In this document: one piece after another, positions 60,108-64,000 of the stretch | Layout: each line of letters starts with the position of its first letter | How positions within the stretch are numbered: the stretch's first letter is position 1 | Assembly: GCF_018881855.1 (NCBI RefSeq) | Contig: NZ_JACVPN010000001.1 | Location: 310,001 to 374,000, forward strand | DNA: 64,000 nt | DNA from: Polynucleobacter sp. MWH-Berg-3C6 | GTDB lineage: Bacteria; Pseudomonadota; Gammaproteobacteria; Burkholderiales; Burkholderiaceae | Direction: 5' to 3' | Made by a program: the position numbers and the translations under genes | The notes under the pieces: model-generated | The model's input: only the letters and a program-made list of their open reading frames with translations | Database searches by the model: none | What the model was told of the DNA's origin: nothing

Positions 60108-62452
60108 ATTTTTTGACCTCATCCCTTCGCATATCTGCTCGTTTAGTTGCTCAGCTTTTGTTGGTGTTTTCTGCCGCACTCAGCTTGAATGTCTATGCGG
60201 CTGAATCTTTCGTTGTTAAAGATATTCGTGTTGAAGGATTGCAGCGCGTAGAGCCAGGAACAGTATTTAGCTATCTGTCTGTGCAAGTTGGAGATACTTT
60301 CACAGAAGAAAAGGGCGCAGAAGCAATTAAGTCTCTATATAGCACTGGCTTTTTTAGAGATGTACAAATTCAGGCTCAGGGCAATGTTCTCATTGTGATC
60401 GTTGAAGAGCGCCCAACAATTTCTCGTATTGAATTTACGGGAATGAAAGAGTTTGATCAAGAGATTGTACGAAAGTCATTGAAGGCTGTGGGCGTGTCAG
60501 AAGCGCGTTTTTATGACAAGGCATTAATTGATAAGGCTGAGCAAGAGCTAAAACGTCAGTATGTTGGTAAGGGTATGTATGCTGCCGAGGTAGTTGCTAC
60601 AGTAACCCCGATCGAGCGTAACCAAGTAGCTGTTTATTTCAATGTTGACGAAGGCCCTGTTGCCAAAATCCAAGAAATCAGTCTCATTGGCAACGAAGCA
60701 TTTAGTGAGGGCACGCTAAAGGGAGAGATGCAGCTTAAAACTGGCGGTTGGTTATCTTGGTATAGCAAAGACAACTTATATTCCAAGCAAAAACTGACTG
60801 CTGACTTAGAAACCATTCGTTCTTATTATTTAAATCGTGGATATCTCGAGTTCGTTATCGAATCTACTCAGGTATCGATCACTCCCGATAAAAAAGGCAT
60901 TTACCTGACTATCAGTATTAATGAGGGTAAAAAATTCACAGTAAAAGATGTTCGTATTGCTGGCGATGCTTTGGGTAAAGAGGCTGAGTTAATGCAGTTG
61001 GTCACATTAAAGTCTGGTGACACCTTTTCTTCTGCCAAGTTGACCGAAAGCACTAAGGCAATTGCCGAGATTCTAGGTTCATATGGCTACGCTTTTGCAA
61101 CGATTAATCCGCAGCCAGACGTAGCTCGCGATAAGGCAGAGGTTGATTTAACCTTAGTAGTTGATCCAGGACGCCGTATCTATGTTCGTCAGGTAGATAT
61201 TTCTGGTAACGCAAAAACTCGTGACATTGTTATTCGTCGAGAGATGCGTCAGTTTGAAAGCTCTTGGTTTGACAGCGACAAGATCGATTTATCTAAAAAG
61301 CGTTTGGGCCGTATGGGTTACTTTACTGAAACCGATATTACCGCCGAGGATGTCCCCGGATCTCCTGACCAGGTAGATGTAAAAGTGAAGGTTACTGAAA
61401 AGCCTACTGGCGCTGTAACAATTGGTGCTGGCTTTTCATCCACGGAAAAGTTGATTCTTTCAGCGGGTATTAATCAAGAGAATGCATTTGGTACCGGTAC
61501 AGCAGTCGGCTTAAATTTTTCTTTAGGCAAGATTAATCAAAATCTCACCTTATCCAATTACGATCCATACTTCACTGAAGATGGCATTAGCCGCTATACC
61601 GACCTGTACTACCGGTCTTCAAAGCCTTTGTATTACGTTGGTGATACAAATTACCAAATTAAGTCAGTTGGCTCAAATATTAAGTTTGGCGTTCCTTATA
61701 CTGAAGTGGACCGAGTTTTCTTTGGAACAGGTATTGAGGCTTATCAGATTCAAACCTCATCAAATACTCCTCAGCCTTATTTAAATTATGCTGAGAGCTA
61801 TGGCATTGCGCCACCAGGCTATCCTGCAACTCTAACTACCTATAACATTCCCTTGACTGCAGGTTGGTCTCGAGATGGTCGTGACAGCGCCTTAATTCCA
61901 TCTACTGGTTCTTTGCAGCAACTGTCTGCTGAAGTGGGCACTCCCGCTGGCAACATGACCTACTATCGTTTATATGGCCAGTATCAAAAGTACCATTCAT
62001 TTTCTAAAGGAAATATCCTATCCTTTAATGGTGAGGTTGGTTATGGCGAGGCTTACGGAAATAACCCATTCCCGATTACCAAAAACTACTATGTGGGCGG
62101 TATTGGTTCAGTTCGTGGATATGCGCCTGGATCGCTTGGCCCGCAGTACTACAACACAGTCATTGGCCGCAATCAGCCAACTGGTGGGCAATCTAAGATC
62201 GTAACCAATGTGGAATATACCGTTCCAGTCCCTGGGTCAGGTATCGATAAGACATTGCGTACTTTTGCGTTTATAGATGGCGGTAATGCTTTTGGGGAAA
62301 ATATCAACCTCGTTTTGAGTTATTCTTACGGTTTGGGTATATCATGGATTTCACCTTTGGGACCACTCAAGTTTAGCTACGGTATTCCGTATAAGCCATA
62401 TCCATCAGCTAACGTGCAGCGTTTACAGTTCCAGGTCGGTACAGCGTTTTAA
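60104..62452 (+). CDS. bamA: BamA outer-membrane protein assembly factor
   Basis: Core of the outer-membrane beta-barrel insertion machine. The 782 residues have a signal peptide (about 1-29), five POTRA domains (about 30-430) and a C-terminal 16-strand barrel with the VRGY motif (GSVRGYAPGS). TTG 60104 start. Confidence 0.98.
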   Translation: MNFLTSSLRISARLVAQLLLVFSAALSLNVYAAESFVVKDIRVEGLQRVEPGTVFSYLSVQVGDTFTEEKGAEAIKSLYSTGFFRDVQIQAQGNVLIVIVEERPTISRIEFTGMKEFDQEIVRKSLKAVGVSEARFYDKALIDKAEQELKRQYVGKGMYAAEVVATVTPIERNQVAVYFNVDEGPVAKIQEISLIGNEAFSEGTLKGEMQLKTGGWLSWYSKDNLYSKQKLTADLETIRSYYLNRGYLEFVIESTQVSITPDKKGIYLTISINEGKKFTVKDVRIAGDALGKEAELMQLVTLKSGDTFSSAKLTESTKAIAEILGSYGYAFATINPQPDVARDKAEVDLTLVVDPGRRIYVRQVDISGNAKTRDIVIRREMRQFESSWFDSDKIDLSKKRLGRMGYFTETDITAEDVPGSPDQVDVKVKVTEKPTGAVTIGAGFSSTEKLILSAGINQENAFGTGTAVGLNFSLGKINQNLTLSNYDPYFTEDGISRYTDLYYRSSKPLYYVGDTNYQIKSVGSNIKFGVPYTEVDRVFFGTGIEAYQIQTSSNTPQPYLNYAESYGIAPPGYPATLTTYNIPLTAGWSRDGRDSALIPSTGSLQQLSAEVGTPAGNMTYYRLYGQYQKYHSFSKGNILSFNGEVGYGEAYGNNPFPITKNYYVGGIGSVRGYAPGSLGPQYYNTVIGRNQPTGGQSKIVTNVEYTVPVPGSGIDKTLRTFAFIDGGNAFGENINLVLSYSYGLGISWISPLGPLKFSYGIPYKPYPSANVQRLQFQVGTAF

Positions 62453-62470
62453 TTGTTTGAGGAAAGTTTT

Positions 62471-62998
62471 ATGAAGTTCAGTCAATTTTCAAAATGGATT
62501 CAAATCACTTGTGTTGCTACAGTAGCAACAATCTTTGCTGCCCAAGTGCATGCTCAAGATGCAGGTACTCGCGTAGCAGTTGTGAACTCTGAAAAAGTAT
62601 TTAATGAGTCCAATCTGGCAAAGGCAATGCAAACCCGTTTACAAAACGAGTTCACTAAGCGTCAGAATGACTTGCGTGACAGCGCGCAAAAAATTAAGTC
62701 TGCAGCTGAAAAGTTAGATCGTGATGCTGCTGTCATGAATGAGGCAGAGCGTATTCGTCGTCAACGTGAGCTAGCAGATCAAGATCGCGAATTGCAACGC
62801 AAGCAACGGGAATTCACGGAAGATCTCAACCAGCGTACATTTGAAGAGCGCGCTAAGATCGCTGAAAAAGCAAACTTAGTGTTGCGCCAAATTGCTGAAC
62901 AAAGAAAAATTGACGTCATTGTTCAAGAAGCAGCTTATGTCAGCCCTAAGGCCGACGTAACTGATGATGTCATCAAGGCTTTGAATAGTCTTAAGTAA
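62471..62998 (+). CDS. skp: OmpH/Skp periplasmic chaperone
   Basis: Chaperone for unfolded outer-membrane proteins. The 175 residues have a signal peptide (about 1-30, VHAQ) and a long helical coiled body. From ATG 62471, with a GAGGAAAG ribosome site; the TTG at 62453 is not preferred. Confidence 0.95.
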   Translation: MKFSQFSKWIQITCVATVATIFAAQVHAQDAGTRVAVVNSEKVFNESNLAKAMQTRLQNEFTKRQNDLRDSAQKIKSAAEKLDRDAAVMNEAERIRRQRELADQDRELQRKQREFTEDLNQRTFEERAKIAEKANLVLRQIAEQRKIDVIVQEAAYVSPKADVTDDVIKALNSLK

Positions 62999-63003
62999 GT
63001 TTT

Positions 63004-64000
63004 ATGCCCACCGCCATCGAGCTGGCCGAACAGTTTCAAGCAAGCTTGGTGGGGGAAGCATCCTCAGCATTTGATGGGCTAGCCCCTTTAGAGCGGGCGC
63101 AGTCCAAGCAAATCTCCTTTCTTTCCAATCCACTGTATCGTCAGCAGGCAAGTGATAGTGCAGCTGGCGCATTGATTGTTAGCAAAGCGGATTTAGAGTT
63201 TTTGCAAGCAAACCCGGGCGCGAATACTGCAAAACGGGTTTACTTTGTTTCTAAAAATCCTTACGCAACTTTTGCCAGAATGGCTCAGTATTTTGCAAAA
63301 GCAAGTGCGCCAAAATATGCGCCAGGAATCCATCCAAGTGCTGCAATAGATGCCACAGCAATTGTTCCCGCCTCATGCCACATTGGCCCTTTTGTACAGA
63401 TTGGCGCTGGAGTAAAGCTAGGTGAGCGCGTGGCGATTTTGGGTAATACCAGTGTCGCAATGAATAGCGAGATTGCAAACGATACCCTGATTTATCCCTC
63501 GGCGTCGATTTATCATGAGACCCAAATTGGCGAACGCTGCATCATTCATAGTGGTGCCGTGATTGGTGCCGATGGCTTTGGGTTCGCCCCAGATTTTTCT
63601 GCTAGCGGTGGTGAATGGGTCAAGATTCCCCAAACGGGTCGGGTGATCATTGGTGACGATGTTGAGATTGGCGCCTCCACTACGATTGATCGTGGCGCTA
63701 TGAGTGACACCATGATTGGTGCTGGAACAAAAATAGACAATCAAGTACAAATTGCGCATAACGTCACTATTGGCCGTTGCTGCGTAATTGCAGGCTGCGC
63801 TGCTATCTCAGGTAGTACAAAAATCGGCCATTTCTGCATCATTGGTGGGGCAGCCAATTTTGCAGGGCATCTCACTATCGCCGATAGAACTACCGTTTCG
63901 GGTAACACCTCTATTATTCGCTCTATTAACGAGCCAGGACAGCATTTCACGGGGGTTTATCCCTCAATGCCACACGCTGCCTGGGAGAAAAATGCTGCCA
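63004..64000 (+). CDS. lpxD: LpxD UDP-3-O-acylglucosamine N-acyltransferase (3' end outside window)
   Basis: Adds the N-linked acyl chain in lipid A synthesis. About 332 residues are visible; the gene runs past the right edge. It shows the N-terminal uridine-binding domain and the hexapeptide beta-helix with the catalytic-His segment [10 protein letters not shown]. Starts 5 bases after the skp stop. Confidence 0.96.
   Translation, partial: MPTAIELAEQFQASLVGEASSAFDGLAPLERAQSKQISFLSNPLYRQQASDSAAGALIVSKADLEFLQANPGANTAKRVYFVSKNPYATFARMAQYFAKASAPKYAPGIHPSAAIDATAIVPASCHIGPFVQIGAGVKLGERVAILGNTSVAMNSEIANDTLIYPSASIYHETQIGERCIIHSGAVIGADGFGFAPDFSASGGEWVKIPQTGRVIIGDDVEIGASTTIDRGAMSDTMIGAGTKIDNQVQIAHNVTIGRCCVIAGCAAISGSTKIGHFCIIGGAANFAGHLTIADRTTVSGNTSIIRSINEPGQHFTGVYPSMPHAAWEKNAA

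Overview
The window reads as a chromosomal segment of a betaproteobacterium of the Burkholderiales, most like Polynucleobacter. The grounds are moderate GC content, very tight gene packing, and the gene orders iscA-hscB-hscA-fdx, glnD / map / rpsB-tsf-pyrH-frr-uppS-cdsA-dxr-rseP-bamA-ompH-lpxD and smc-zipA-ligA. The genus is inferred from gene content and protein style; no database search was possible. I see no phage, insertion sequence, CRISPR array or rRNA.

Layout. 1-3240: the end of an ISC iron-sulfur assembly operon (iscA cut by the window edge, hscB, hscA, fdx) closed by a strong terminator. 3239-9626: a LysR regulator divergent from an operon for a succinate dehydrogenase/fumarate reductase-like complex (iron-sulfur subunit, two membrane subunits, flavoprotein), a two-subunit class I fumarase-type hydratase and a TauE/SafE-type exporter. 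9678-16060: a Bug/TctC solute-binding protein divergent from a probable 3-sulfolactate degradation operon (slcC-like, comC-like, suyA, suyB, GntR regulator, YeiH/SuyZ-type exporter). 16065-17642: a 54-residue small gene, ferredoxin-NADP reductase, and a small membrane protein. 17728-23152 (minus): RpfE-like gene, recJ, prfB (programmed frameshift), lysS. 23199-28482: lolC-lolD-tatD-comEC. 28518-32307: two lipoproteins, initiator tRNA-fMet, kup, a secreted coiled-coil protein. 32351-36641: radA, then prmB, dapE and dapD on minus. 36816-43418: smc, zipA, ligA. 43432-49273: class II aldolase, tautomerase, PanE-like reductase, LysR, gcl and hyi. 49306-64000: glnD and map (minus), then the rpsB to lpxD housekeeping run, cut at the right edge within lpxD.

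How it works together. Housekeeping blocks (Fe-S assembly, translation, envelope, lysine/peptidoglycan precursors, replication and repair) surround two back-to-back catabolic operons at 3.2-16.1 kb, which are the most interesting part. The sulfolactate operon would interconvert the two sulfolactate enantiomers through sulfopyruvate, cleave the (R) form to pyruvate and sulfite, and export the sulfur anion. The neighbouring operon looks like a membrane-bound dehydrogenase for a succinate-like acid followed by hydration of the resulting unsaturated acid. Its flavoprotein lacks the usual FAD-linking histidine and has a changed substrate-carboxylate residue, so its substrate may not be succinate. 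Both operons have a -10 box exactly six bases before the ATG and no visible Shine-Dalgarno sequence, which suggests leaderless mRNAs. Each promoter carries a clear inverted repeat.
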